The notes under the pieces: generated by a model | Seen by the model: the letters and a program-made list of their open reading frames with translations, nothing else | What the model was told of the DNA's origin: nothing | Databases searched by the model: none | Part shown: piece after piece, positions 8,554 through 17,123 of the stretch | How positions within the stretch are numbered: position 1 is the first letter of the stretch | Layout of the letters: every line of letters starts with the position of its first letter | Position numbers and translations under genes: made by a program | NCBI RefSeq assembly: GCF_016107625.1 | Contig: NZ_JABASV010000002.1 | Location: 248,001-312,000 of the forward strand | DNA from: Vreelandella alkaliphila | GTDB taxonomy: Bacteria > Pseudomonadota > Gammaproteobacteria > Pseudomonadales > Halomonadaceae | Length of the DNA stretch: 64,000 nt | Direction: 5' to 3'

Positions 8554-9300
8554 TTACCAGTGATAGAGCAGTGATGCGCTGGTGGTACTGTCAGTGCGTT
8601 CGCTGGTATCTTCAGGCGGCTGCGAGTTGTGTTTGATTTCATGGGAAAGACGTAGCGAAAGTCGTGAATTTAGCCGAGCCGTGAGTGCCGTTAATGAACG
8701 CGCTGTGGTGTTCTTGCGGGTATATTCCACCGACATTTCCTGGGCGATATCAGCATAGTCTGAGAATCCAAATTGATAGTCGAGTGCTGTATAAGCAACT
8801 GCCAATTGCTCATTATCGGCGTCGCGTAATCGGTCATTACGATACCCTGGGCCTGCTTCTAACGATAGTGAGTGTTGCTCACCGGATAGCAATTGACGGC
8901 CATAGCCACCAATGGCAGAAAGCTGCTGGTCGTAGCCAGCAAAGCGGTCTTTTTCCCAGCGGGCAAAGCCAAACAAATAGTGGGGCCCGCTAAAGTCAAA
9001 ACGCTCTCTGCCTGCCACTAAATATTGCTCAGCACTGGTTTCTCCATTTTTGCTCACATTGCGGACTTCACCGCGCAGCGAGTGGGTGAAGTCTCCCGTC
9101 AGCCATGTCAGGCGTGTTTTTCCAATCAATGTTTGGCTATTGGTATTGCCGGAAAGGTGGGTAAAACCAAGTTCGGCATCGCCGCTGAACATCGGCGTAT
9201 CATCTTGTGGCGGTGGTGGGGCGTAAAATGGATAAGCAGCGGCGGAAGTTGCCCATAGCGACAAGCTAGCTAATAAGACATTTCTTAAGAAACTCAACAC
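8554..9300 (-). CDS. DUF481-family outer-membrane protein
   Basis: A 248-residue protein with a signal peptide (1-22, ending SAAAYPFY). A DUF481 beta-barrel follows: GDAELGFTHLSGNTNSQTL is the typical first strand pair (G-x-x-x-TSGNT-x-x), then alternating amphipathic strands with Y-L-V-A-G-R-E-R-F and a final aromatic residue (YHW), as expected of outer-membrane barrels. E. coli YdiY is a member, described as salt-inducible. Its biochemical role is unknown. It is monocistronic and divergent from the sensor-kinase gene. Confidence 0.85.
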   Translation of the reverse strand: MLSFLRNVLLASLSLWATSAAAYPFYAPPPPQDDTPMFSGDAELGFTHLSGNTNSQTLIGKTRLTWLTGDFTHSLRGEVRNVSKNGETSAEQYLVAGRERFDFSGPHYLFGFARWEKDRFAGYDQQLSAIGGYGRQLLSGEQHSLSLEAGPGYRNDRLRDADNEQLAVAYTALDYQFGFSDYADIAQEMSVEYTRKNTTARSLTALTARLNSRLSLRLSHEIKHNSQPPEDTSERTDSTTSASLLYHW

Positions 9301-9475
9301 GTAACTCCTCCTGAGTAGCGGTCTTTGTGAGCGGCTGCGATGTTGCAGGATGAGAGTTCGTCATGCACGCTTTAAAAGCGCTGAGTATATCGATAAAAAC
9401 AAAATCAGTGGCTGCTAAATAAGCAAATAGTCGAAAAAGCGCAACGGCTAACGCCGCTTGGCGCTGCATGCCATA

Positions 9476-11191
9476 ATGACGCTGTCGCGCCTAGTGAGTT
9501 CCTTTATGACCGCCCCACGCCCACGTACGTTGGCCGAATTACAGCGCTGGCGCCGTACTCGTGCCAAACGCCGCTGGTACAAGCGAAGTTTTCGCCTGCA
9601 AGTCATGCTGCTGGTCGGCTTTCTGCTGGCGGGTATGTTGCTAGCGCAGGGCACCTATCTGAACCACCGTAAAGCAGAAATTATCACTCACCAAATGGGC
9701 GAGCGGGCATTGGCAGTGGCCAAGACCGTCGCGGGCATGCCGCAAATTGTTAATGCTTTCTCGACACCCGATCCTGCGCTGATTATCCAGCCGCTTGCTG
9801 AACGCGTTCGTCATGAGACCGGTGCCCGTTATGTTGTGGTAGGTAATGCCCAGTCGATTCGTTACTCGCACCCAGTGCCTGAGCGTATCGGCCAGCCAAT
9901 GGTGGGCGGGGATAACGATCAGGCGCTGATTTATGGTCAGTCATACGTATCGGAAGCTACCGGAACGTTAGGCACCGCCATGCGCGGCAAAACGCCCATC
10001 TGGGATGAAGAGGGCAACATCATCGGGGTGGTTTCGGTGGGCTTCATGCTAGAACGAGTAGATATGGATGTGGCCCGTTATACCAGCTTGGGGTGGGCGC
10101 TGGTGGCGCTGATGATTTTGCTAGGATTTGCCGGGGCCTATTGGCTGTCGCAGCATCTTAAAAAAGTCATCCTTGGTTTAGAGCCTTATGAGATAGCCCG
10201 CTTGGCCATGGAAAAAGAGGCCATCCTGCAATCTATCCACGAAGGTATCCTGGCGGTTAACCGCGATGGTCAGATCACGTTAGTGAATCAGCAGGCACGC
10301 CGTTTTCTAGGGCTATCGGATGAACAGGTTTTGCTGGGGCAGCCAATCCGTGAGGTGGTGCCCAACTCGCGCTTAAGCGAGGTGTTAAAGCACGGCGAGC
10401 AGGAGTTTGACCAGGAAATGTGGCTGGGTGACCATCCTGTGGTGGCCAACCGCGTGCCTATTTTGCACGAAGGTGAGATCGAAGGTGCCGTGGCGACATT
10501 TCGCAGTCGCCGCGAAATTATTGATCTTTCCCAGGCACTTACCCAGGCAAGTCGTGATGTGGATATGCTGCGTGCCCAGGCCCACGAGTTTTCCAACAAG
10601 CTTTACACCATTTCTGGTCTCCTGCAGCTTAACCGCGTTGATGAGGCGCTAGCGCTGATTCATCACGAAACCGAACGTGCCCAGGCGCAAATGAGCTTTT
10701 TAATGCGTCACGTAGCTGACGCAGTACTCAGCGGCATCTTGTTGGGTAAATTGACGCGAGCACGAGAGCTAGGCGTCGCGCTGGAAATTGATGAACAGAG
10801 CTCGCTCTCTTGCCCACTGACGGTCACTGGGCAAGAGGTCATGATGAGCGTTGTGGGCAACTTATTAGATAACGCCTGTCATGCGGCGCTTAATGGTCCC
10901 AACAGTGACACCCCGAAAGTTCGCCTGTTCTTTACGGATCTGGGCGAGCAGCTGTTGATTGAAGTAGAGGATAACGGCTCAGGTGTGCCCGGCGAGCATG
11001 CGGAATCGATCTTTCAAGATGGGTTTTCTACCAAAACCGGTAAACATCGTGGCATTGGTTTAGCACTGGTCGCGCGGTTGTGCCGTCAGCATGGCGGCGA
11101 GGTGACATTAGAAGAGAGCGAGTTAGGCGGCGCGTGCTTTATTGCCGTGCTGGATCGCGCGCTTTGCGACCCAATAGCCACAACGCCTTAA
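9476..11191 (+). CDS. CitA/DcuS-family sensor histidine kinase
   Basis: Translation from ATG 9476 gives about 571 residues; ATG 9506 is an alternative. A basic N-terminus is followed by TM1 (about 42-62), a periplasmic Cache/PAS domain, TM2 (about 200-220), a cytoplasmic PAS domain (about 240-345), and a kinase core. The phospho-acceptor is His370 in RAQAHEFSNKL, the CitA/DcuS H-box. The ATPase motifs are NLLDNACHAA (N box), DNGSGVP (G1) and TKTGKHRGIGLAL (F/G2). This family senses extracellular citrate or C4-dicarboxylates. The response regulator follows after 33 bp and tctCBA comes next, so tricarboxylate sensing for TctCBA is the best inference. Confidence 0.9.
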   Translation: MTLSRLVSSFMTAPRPRTLAELQRWRRTRAKRRWYKRSFRLQVMLLVGFLLAGMLLAQGTYLNHRKAEIITHQMGERALAVAKTVAGMPQIVNAFSTPDPALIIQPLAERVRHETGARYVVVGNAQSIRYSHPVPERIGQPMVGGDNDQALIYGQSYVSEATGTLGTAMRGKTPIWDEEGNIIGVVSVGFMLERVDMDVARYTSLGWALVALMILLGFAGAYWLSQHLKKVILGLEPYEIARLAMEKEAILQSIHEGILAVNRDGQITLVNQQARRFLGLSDEQVLLGQPIREVVPNSRLSEVLKHGEQEFDQEMWLGDHPVVANRVPILHEGEIEGAVATFRSRREIIDLSQALTQASRDVDMLRAQAHEFSNKLYTISGLLQLNRVDEALALIHHETERAQAQMSFLMRHVADAVLSGILLGKLTRARELGVALEIDEQSSLSCPLTVTGQEVMMSVVGNLLDNACHAALNGPNSDTPKVRLFFTDLGEQLLIEVEDNGSGVPGEHAESIFQDGFSTKTGKHRGIGLALVARLCRQHGGEVTLEESELGGACFIAVLDRALCDPIATTP

Positions 11192-11224
11192 ATCATAATA
11201 ACGACGCCAGGAAGAGGAAACACT

Positions 11225-11956
11225 ATGTCTGCGACGCAGTACGGTATTTTGGTCGTCGAAGACGATTTTCGCATTGCCGATATCCACAAAGCTTTTATTG
11301 AGCAGAGCGACGGCTTTTATGTGGTGGGGTTGGCACGTAACGGCAACGAAGCAAAAGCCTTGATGGCTCAGCATGCTGATGCTGTTCAACTCATCTTATT
11401 AGATGCTTACTTGCCTGATGTGGAGGGCCTGGAGCTGCTATGGGCCATTCGCCGCGACTATGTGCATGTGGATATCGTCATGGTGACAGCCGCCCGCGAA
11501 GTAGAAACCATCAGCGAAGCGTTGCGTGGTGGCGTCTTTGATTATCTGATTAAACCAATTGAAGCGACACGTATGACGCAAATGTTGACACGTTTTCGCC
11601 GCGAGCGAGAGGCATTGGCGAATCGGGCTGAAATGAGTCAAGACGAGCTGGATCAGGTGCTTGCTCGCTTACAACCAGGTGAACCTGCGCGGCTAGCTAC
11701 GCGCACGTTACCTAAAGGCATCGACCGCTTGACCCTGCGCTGTGTGGTGGATTCGCTGGCTGCCGAGCATGATTCCCAAACGGCGATGCAGGTAGCGCAG
11801 GCAATGGGCGCAAGTCGTTCAACAGCGCGGCGTTATCTGGAGTTTTTAGTAGCCGAACAAGCGGTTAATGCAGAAATTGGCTATGGCGATGTTGGCCGCC
11901 CTGAGCGCCGTTATCGGCTGCTGGAATCCTCTTCCACATGGCTGGAATCACTGTAA
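11225..11956 (+). CDS. CitB/DcuR-family response regulator
   Basis: A 243-residue protein. The N-terminal receiver has the acidic pair in VVEDDFR, phospho-acceptor Asp60 in LLDAYLPD, the conserved Thr/Ala of MVTAAREV and Lys in YLIKPIE. The C-terminus has a winged helix-turn-helix (about 155-240; TAMQVAQAMGASRSTARRYLEFL) of the CitB/DpiA type rather than OmpR or NarL type. It would be phosphorylated by the adjacent kinase and activate transport genes, probably tctCBA 190 bp downstream. A GGAAGAGG ribosome site precedes the ATG. Confidence 0.92.
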   Translation: MSATQYGILVVEDDFRIADIHKAFIEQSDGFYVVGLARNGNEAKALMAQHADAVQLILLDAYLPDVEGLELLWAIRRDYVHVDIVMVTAAREVETISEALRGGVFDYLIKPIEATRMTQMLTRFRREREALANRAEMSQDELDQVLARLQPGEPARLATRTLPKGIDRLTLRCVVDSLAAEHDSQTAMQVAQAMGASRSTARRYLEFLVAEQAVNAEIGYGDVGRPERRYRLLESSSTWLESL

Positions 11957-12149
11957 ACGAGCCGTTCTAACCAGCCGTGAACAAAATGAACAAAACGCAC
12001 AAAAAGCACTTTTTGCCATTAATGGTCATAAGCTTGTCGCGAGGAGTAGCGGTCTTCTAATGTGAAGGGTGTAACCACACAAAGATACGTAGATAACAAC
12101 CATCTATAACACAGCTAATACAACAACATAGCTAATGTGGAGAACGCCC

Positions 12150-13145
12150 ATGACCATGCTTCCCCTAAAGCGCTTTGCCGTGCTTGCTTTACCGATGGCA
12201 GCCCTTGCCATGACAACGTCTGCCAGCGCCCAAGAGTGGACACCGAGCCGTTCGATTGAGTTTGTTGCACCCGCCAACCCCGGTGGCGGTTGGGACACAC
12301 TAGTGCGCACCATGTCCCGCGTTATTCAGCAAGAAGAGCTGGCCGACGAAAGCTTTGCAGCCATTAACGTGCCTGGCGGTGGCGGTGCAGTTGCCTGGGC
12401 TCAGGTAGCCCGTGATAACGGCAATCCGCATAAACTTTTCGCCACCAGCCCGCCGATGATTTTGGTACCTCTGGCAGGCGCATCGCGTTACGACCACACC
12501 GATTTTACCCCGATTGCGCGCATCAATACCGACTACTCGATTATTTTGGTAGCGGCAGACTCCGAGTATCAAAACCTGGATGATCTTTTTACAGCGCTTA
12601 AAGAGAACCCTAGCTTAAGCGTGGGCGGTGGTAGTGCGCCGGGCTCGATGGATCATATCTCGGTTGCTGGTCTTGCTTCCGCGGCGGGGATGGAAGCCTC
12701 CTCGGTCAACTACATTCCCTTCTCAGGTGGTGGCGACGCCATGACTAACCTGATGGGTGGCCATATCGAGGCAGTCATTGGCGGTGCCGGTGAAGCGGTA
12801 GGTCAGTTGGGTGAAGGTAGCCAGCTGCGCGCGCTGGGCGTTTCTTCCGAAGAGCGCCTGGGCGGTGGACTGGCCGATGTACCCACTTACCAAGAGCAGG
12901 GTTACGACTACACCTTCGATATTTGGCGTGGCGTAATGGGCGCGCCGGAAATGCCTGAAGAGGCGGTTGAATACTACGAGGCGCTCTTCGCCGAGATGCT
13001 CGAAACTGATGCATGGCGCGAAGCAAGCGACCAGCTGGGTTGGATTGATGCCTACCAGGATAGCGACGCCTTCGCTACCTTCCTGGATGAGCAGCAAGAG
13101 CAGTTCAGCAGCGTGTTGACCGACCTGGGGCTGATGCGCCAGTAA
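12150..13145 (+). CDS. tctC: Tripartite tricarboxylate transporter binding protein TctC
   Basis: The start at ATG 12150 is chosen because TGGAG lies about 7 bases upstream; an in-frame ATG at 12135 has no ribosome site. The 331-residue product has a Sec signal (1-27, ending SASAQ). The Bug/TctC fold follows: SIEFVAPANPGGGWDTLVR is the family carboxylate-binding beta-strand/loop, then NVPGGGGAVAW and GGGSAPGSMDH. It is periplasmic, binds citrate-like acids and delivers them to TctAB. It heads the tctCBA operon, next to the CitAB-type regulators. Confidence 0.93.
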   Translation: MTMLPLKRFAVLALPMAALAMTTSASAQEWTPSRSIEFVAPANPGGGWDTLVRTMSRVIQQEELADESFAAINVPGGGGAVAWAQVARDNGNPHKLFATSPPMILVPLAGASRYDHTDFTPIARINTDYSIILVAADSEYQNLDDLFTALKENPSLSVGGGSAPGSMDHISVAGLASAAGMEASSVNYIPFSGGGDAMTNLMGGHIEAVIGGAGEAVGQLGEGSQLRALGVSSEERLGGGLADVPTYQEQGYDYTFDIWRGVMGAPEMPEEAVEYYEALFAEMLETDAWREASDQLGWIDAYQDSDAFATFLDEQQEQFSSVLTDLGLMRQ

Positions 13146-13165
13146 GCGCTCGTCCCAAAGGCTCC

Positions 13166-13188
13166 CCCGGTGGCAGCGTGCCACCGGG
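13166..13188 (+). promoter_or_regulatory. Intraoperonic hairpin between tctC and tctB
   Basis: A perfect 10-bp stem (CCCGGTGGCA / TGCCACCGGG) with loop GCG sits 20 bp after the tctC stop. There is no U-run, so it is more likely an mRNA-stabilising or processing hairpin that keeps binding-protein mRNA abundant than a terminator. Confidence 0.65.
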
Positions 13189-13251
13189 ATCTTCTGTCTG
13201 ATACCGCAAGGGTCTTGCTGTTCAGCAATGACGTCTTCGGAGAACTTTCCC

Positions 13252-13734
13252 ATGACTCGATTCAATACCAACCAATGGCTAGCGCTTGTGTTGGCGTTAG
13301 TGGCGGCTGCTTATCTGGCAATGGCCTGGCAAATCCCCAACTTTCCGCTGCCCCGCCCAGTGGATTCAGACCTATTTCCAAAAGTGCTAGGTGTTTCCTT
13401 GCTATTGCTGTCGGCGTGCTTGTTTTTTGAGCGTCCTGGTCCTATTGCGGGGGCCGATCAGATTGATCAAGCCGAAACCCAGGGGCCGCTACTGCTAACG
13501 CCTTGGGCGCGGGTGATCGTCACCGCCATCGCCATTGCGGCCTACGCGTTCCTGCTCGTGCCGTTAGGCTTTGTGCTGGCTTCGACGCTACTGTGTGTTG
13601 GCCTAACCGCTTACTACGGCTACCGCCGCCATGGGGTCAATCTGGCAACATCGCTTGGGGTGGTGTTGGCGCTGTATTTGACCATGACGCGGGTAATGGA
13701 TGTTTACCTACCCACTGGCGTGCTGCCGTTTTAA
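13252..13734 (+). CDS. tctB: Tripartite tricarboxylate transporter small subunit TctB
   Basis: The start at ATG 13252 gives 160 residues and has CGGAG upstream; an in-frame ATG at 13228 would place that site inside the coding region. Four hydrophobic segments are visible (LALVLALVAAAYLAMA, VLGVSLLLLSACLFF, and a C-terminal pair). PRPVDSDLFPKVLG is the conserved loop of TctB (P-x-x-G/S-x-x-x-FP). It is the poorly conserved four-helix membrane partner of TctA. Confidence 0.9.
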   Translation: MTRFNTNQWLALVLALVAAAYLAMAWQIPNFPLPRPVDSDLFPKVLGVSLLLLSACLFFERPGPIAGADQIDQAETQGPLLLTPWARVIVTAIAIAAYAFLLVPLGFVLASTLLCVGLTAYYGYRRHGVNLATSLGVVLALYLTMTRVMDVYLPTGVLPF

Positions 13735-13783
13735 CTAAGCCGCGCTTGCCCACTGTTAGCGGGTTTAAAAGAGAGACACTCCC

Positions 13784-15283
13784 ATGGATGCCTTTAACAA
13801 TCTAATGTACGGCTTTGGCATCGCGCTTGAGCCTATCAATATCGCTTACGTCTTTGCCGGCGTCTTTGCTGGCACCATTATCGGCATGTTGCCCGGCCTT
13901 GGGCCGATCAGCGCGTTGGCGCTGATGATCCCGATTACCTTCGCTATGGAGCCCTCTTCAGGGCTGATCTTGATGGCCGGGGTGTATTACGGCGCTATTT
14001 TCGGCGGCTCCACCTCATCTATTTTGCTTAACGCCCCCGGCGTGGCGGGAACGGTTGCGACCTCTTTTGACGGCTATCCGATGGCCAAGCAAGGGTTGGC
14101 AGGCAAGGCGCTGGCGATTGCCGCTTACTCCTCCTTTGTTGGCGGTACGATCTCCGTTGTTTTCTTGATGTTGATTGCGCCGCTGCTCTCCAAAGTCGCG
14201 GTGAGCTTTGGCCCTGCTGAATACTTCGCGTTGATGGTGCTGGGCTTAACCGCGGTTGTGTCGCTATCCGATAAGTCGCTGGTCAAAGGCTTAATTGCCG
14301 CCGTTATCGGGGTAATGATCTCGATCATTGGGATTGATATGCAAACCGGCACCGAGCGCTTTACCTTTGGCTCTATCCACCTGCTCGACGGTGTCGATTT
14401 TCTGGTCGTCGCGCTGGGTATCTTCGCGTTAGCCGAAGTGTTCTACATGTTGCTGCGCGGAGGCGGTGGTAAAGAAGCACCGCGTAATGCGATTGGTTCG
14501 TTAAAATTGACCCGCAGTGAAGTGAAGCAGATTGCAGGGCCGGTTAGCCGCAGTTCAGTATTGGGCTTCTTTACCGGCGTTCTGCCGGGCGCAGGCGCGA
14601 CCATCGGCTCGTTTCTTGGCTACAGCATGGAAAAACGCATTGCCAAAGATGGCGATACGTTTGGTAAAGGCAATATCAAAGGCGTTGCTGCGCCAGAAGC
14701 GGCAAATAATGCGGCGTGTACCGGTTCGTTTGTACCGCTGTTAACCTTGGGTGTGCCGGGGTCTGGCACCACCGCCGTACTGCTTGGCGCACTGCTGGTG
14801 ATGGGCGTTAATCCTGGCCCGATGATGCTTGAACAGCGCCCGGATGTGTTCTGGGGCGTGGTCGCCAGTATGTATATCGGCAATATCTTCCTGCTGGTGC
14901 TTAACCTGCCGCTGATTCCGCTGATCGCCAAGATTCTCGATCTGCCCAAGCCGTTGCTGCTATCACTGATTTTGATCTTCTGCATGATCGGTGTTTACGG
15001 TATGAGCTTCAGCGTGTTCGACCTACTGTTACTGCTTGGTTTTGGCTTGGTTGGCCTAGGGATGCGCTTGTTCGGTTTCCCTGCCGCGCCGCTGATTCTG
15101 GCGCTCATTCTAGGCAACATCATGGAAGAGTCCATGCGTCGCGCGCTGCAGATCTCCGGTGGGGATTGGACGACCTTTATCGACAAGCCGATTTCGCTGT
15201 CTTTACTGGTCATCGCTGTACTGTCGCTTGGTTTACCGTTGCTGAAAAAGCGCCGCACTAAGCGTTTGAATACTGCGGAATAG
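13784..15283 (+). CDS. tctA: Tripartite tricarboxylate transporter large permease TctA
   Basis: A 499-residue, very hydrophobic protein with about twelve membrane segments. The TctA signature is clear: GTIIGMLPGLGPISALALMIP, in two overlapping pieces, plus YYGAIFGGSTSSIL, then a second symmetric half with FFTGVLPGAGATIGSF, PEAANNAA and PLLTLGVPGSGTTAVLL. It is the ion-coupled translocation subunit that works with TctB and TctC. A 50-bp gap follows tctB. A strong terminator follows. Confidence 0.95.
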   Translation: MDAFNNLMYGFGIALEPINIAYVFAGVFAGTIIGMLPGLGPISALALMIPITFAMEPSSGLILMAGVYYGAIFGGSTSSILLNAPGVAGTVATSFDGYPMAKQGLAGKALAIAAYSSFVGGTISVVFLMLIAPLLSKVAVSFGPAEYFALMVLGLTAVVSLSDKSLVKGLIAAVIGVMISIIGIDMQTGTERFTFGSIHLLDGVDFLVVALGIFALAEVFYMLLRGGGGKEAPRNAIGSLKLTRSEVKQIAGPVSRSSVLGFFTGVLPGAGATIGSFLGYSMEKRIAKDGDTFGKGNIKGVAAPEAANNAACTGSFVPLLTLGVPGSGTTAVLLGALLVMGVNPGPMMLEQRPDVFWGVVASMYIGNIFLLVLNLPLIPLIAKILDLPKPLLLSLILIFCMIGVYGMSFSVFDLLLLLGFGLVGLGMRLFGFPAAPLILALILGNIMEESMRRALQISGGDWTTFIDKPISLSLLVIAVLSLGLPLLKKRRTKRLNTAE

Positions 15284-15300
15284 AACACAGGTATGCGTGT

Positions 15301-15335
15301 AAAGCGTCCTAGGGTCTCCTAGGGCGCTTTTTTTT
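15301..15335 (+). terminator. Rho-independent terminator after tctA
   Basis: AAAGCGTCCTAGG pairs with CCTAGGGCGCTTT (one G-U pair) over a GTCT loop and is followed by a further T-run. It ends the tctCBA transcript and insulates the urt promoter. Confidence 0.9.
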
Positions 15336-15379
15336 GTGCAAGAAATAGGCGGGATTAATAGGCGTATGCAACAGAAAGC

Positions 15380-15548
15380 GCACTATTGGTGCGAGGTGTC
15401 GTTGTGGTGCATAAACAGCGTGCATTTTTTGGATGCTGGCGCGCCACGATAGTGCGGCCGGTGAAGATGGGGCTGCTTTTTTTAAAACTAACCTTTTGAT
15501 TTTAAGCTTTTTAGTGTTTCTTTTTGTAGTGTGGCGCAAACCTTGCAA
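15380..15548 (+). promoter_or_regulatory. Sigma-54 promoter with upstream NtrC-like dyads for urtABCDE
   Basis: TGGCGC-N5-TTGCAA (15532-15548) has GG at 15533-15534 and GC at 15545-15546 separated by exactly 10 bases, the sigma-54 -24/-12 rule. Upstream, GCAT-N7-GTGC (15409-15423) differs by one base from the NtrC half-site pair GCAC-N7-GTGC, and GCAC-N5-GTGC (15380-15392) is a second, shorter-spaced dyad. Transcription would start near 15558, leaving a leader of about 110 bases before urtA. Confidence 0.8.
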
Positions 15549-15669
15549 CAGCTAGGAGCTAGTGGATGCACCAAGCCCCGTAATAACCGTTCCCACGTTA
15601 CATAACGGGAGTCCTTGGCCGCGAAGCTCAAATAACGAGCCCCGTTACAAGGGGCGCAAGGAGGTTCAA

Positions 15670-17022
15670 GTGACCACATTGCAGCGCAAGACACACCCTC
15701 GTACTGTTGGCCGTTTCGCTACTGCCTTAATGGCCGCCGCCGTCATGGGGGCCAGTACACAAGCCATTGCCCAGGATGACGACCCGATCAAGGTCGGTAT
15801 CCTTCACTCACTTTCAGGCACCATGGCGATCAGTGAGACGGTTCTTAAAGACACCGTTGAGATGCTTATTGAGCAGCAAAACGACGCGGGTGGCTTGCTG
15901 GGTCGCCAACTTGAAGCAGTTGTTGTCGACCCTGCCTCTAACTGGCCGCTATTTGCTGAGCGTGCAAGAGAGCTATTGGCGCAAGAAGAGGTCGACGTGA
16001 TCTTCGGCAACTGGACCTCCGTTTCCCGTAAGGCAGTACTGCCGGTAGTGGAAGAGCTTAACGGCCTGTTGTTCTACCCGGTGCAGTATGAAGGTGAAGA
16101 GTCCTCGGAAAACGTCTTTTATACCGGTGCCGCCCCCAACCAACAGGCGATTCCCGCGGTTGAGTATCTGATTAATGAAGTCGGCATCGAGCGCTTTGCG
16201 CTGGTCGGCACCGACTACGTTTATCCGCGTACCACCAACCGTATTCTCGAAGCGTTCCTCAAAGATGAGCATGGCATCGCTGATGAGGACATCATGATCA
16301 ACTACACGCCGTTCGGCCATTCAGACTGGCAGAACATCGTGTCAGAAATACGCCGCTTTGGTGAAGAGGGTAAACCCACGGCGGTTATCTCAACGATTAA
16401 CGGCGATGCCAATGTGCCGTTTTACACCGAACTGTCTAACCAAGGCATTGATGCTGCCGATATTCCAGTCATCGCCTTCTCTGTGGGTGAGCAAGAGCTC
16501 ACCGGCATTGATACGGGGCCGTTAGTCGGCCACTTGGCGGCCTGGAACTACTTTATGAGCGTCGATACTGATGACAACTACGACTTTATCGACGCTTGGA
16601 TCGACTATACCGGCGACGAAGAGGCTGTCACCAACGACCCCATGGAAGCGCACTACATTGGCTTCAACATGTGGGCCGAAGCGGTGCGTAAAGCAGGCAC
16701 TACCGATGTCGATGCGGTAAAAGACGCGATTATCGGTGTCGCCGTGCCTAATCTTTCCGGTGGCTATGCGGCGATGATGCCCAACCATCACATCACCAAG
16801 CCGGTGCTGATTGGTGAAGTTCAAGACAATGGCCAGTTCGATATCGTCTGGCAAACGCCTTCTACCGTAGCGGGCGATGCATGGTCTGACTACTTGCCTG
16901 GCTCACGTGACTTGATTGCCGATTGGCGCAAGCCCATGGAGTGCGGCAACTTCAACGTGGTGAATGGCTCGTGTGGCGGCAGCACCGCCGCAGAAGAGGC
17001 TGAAGCGGCCCTCGCTGAGTAA
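15670..17022 (+). CDS. urtA: Urea ABC transporter binding protein UrtA
   Basis: The GTG start at 15670, just after AAGGAGGT, gives 450 residues; the frame is open further upstream but without a comparable ribosome site. A signal peptide (about 1-35) ends in TQAIAQ. The mature part begins IKVGILHSLSGTMAISE, the type-I periplasmic fold of the amide/urea-binding family. FGNWTSVSRKAVLPVVEE, LLFYPVQYEGEESS and the C-terminal AMMPNHHITKPV are typical of UrtA/FmdD. It binds urea in the periplasm. It heads the operon and is followed by an attenuator-like hairpin. Confidence 0.95.
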   Translation: MTTLQRKTHPRTVGRFATALMAAAVMGASTQAIAQDDDPIKVGILHSLSGTMAISETVLKDTVEMLIEQQNDAGGLLGRQLEAVVVDPASNWPLFAERARELLAQEEVDVIFGNWTSVSRKAVLPVVEELNGLLFYPVQYEGEESSENVFYTGAAPNQQAIPAVEYLINEVGIERFALVGTDYVYPRTTNRILEAFLKDEHGIADEDIMINYTPFGHSDWQNIVSEIRRFGEEGKPTAVISTINGDANVPFYTELSNQGIDAADIPVIAFSVGEQELTGIDTGPLVGHLAAWNYFMSVDTDDNYDFIDAWIDYTGDEEAVTNDPMEAHYIGFNMWAEAVRKAGTTDVDAVKDAIIGVAVPNLSGGYAAMMPNHHITKPVLIGEVQDNGQFDIVWQTPSTVAGDAWSDYLPGSRDLIADWRKPMECGNFNVVNGSCGGSTAAEEAEAALAE

Positions 17023-17060
17023 ATGATGACCCCTCGCTGCTTGGCTAAACGCTGAGTGGT

Positions 17061-17086
17061 GGGGGGGCACGCTACCTCCCTTTTTT
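17061..17086 (+). terminator. Weak attenuator-like hairpin between urtA and urtB
   Basis: A G-run (17061-17067) can pair with CCTCCC (17075-17080, including a G-U pair), and TTTTTT follows directly. A partial terminator here would give excess urtA message over the membrane subunits, which is common for binding-protein operons. Confidence 0.5.
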
Positions 17087-17123
17087 AGATCACTGTTTCT
17101 AATATAACCAAAGGAAGAACCCC

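Noticed and set aside
15562-15669. Longer UrtA start at 15562
   Set aside because: The extension would place the strong AAGGAGGT site and the signal peptide internally, and it begins only a few bases from the predicted sigma-54 start point.
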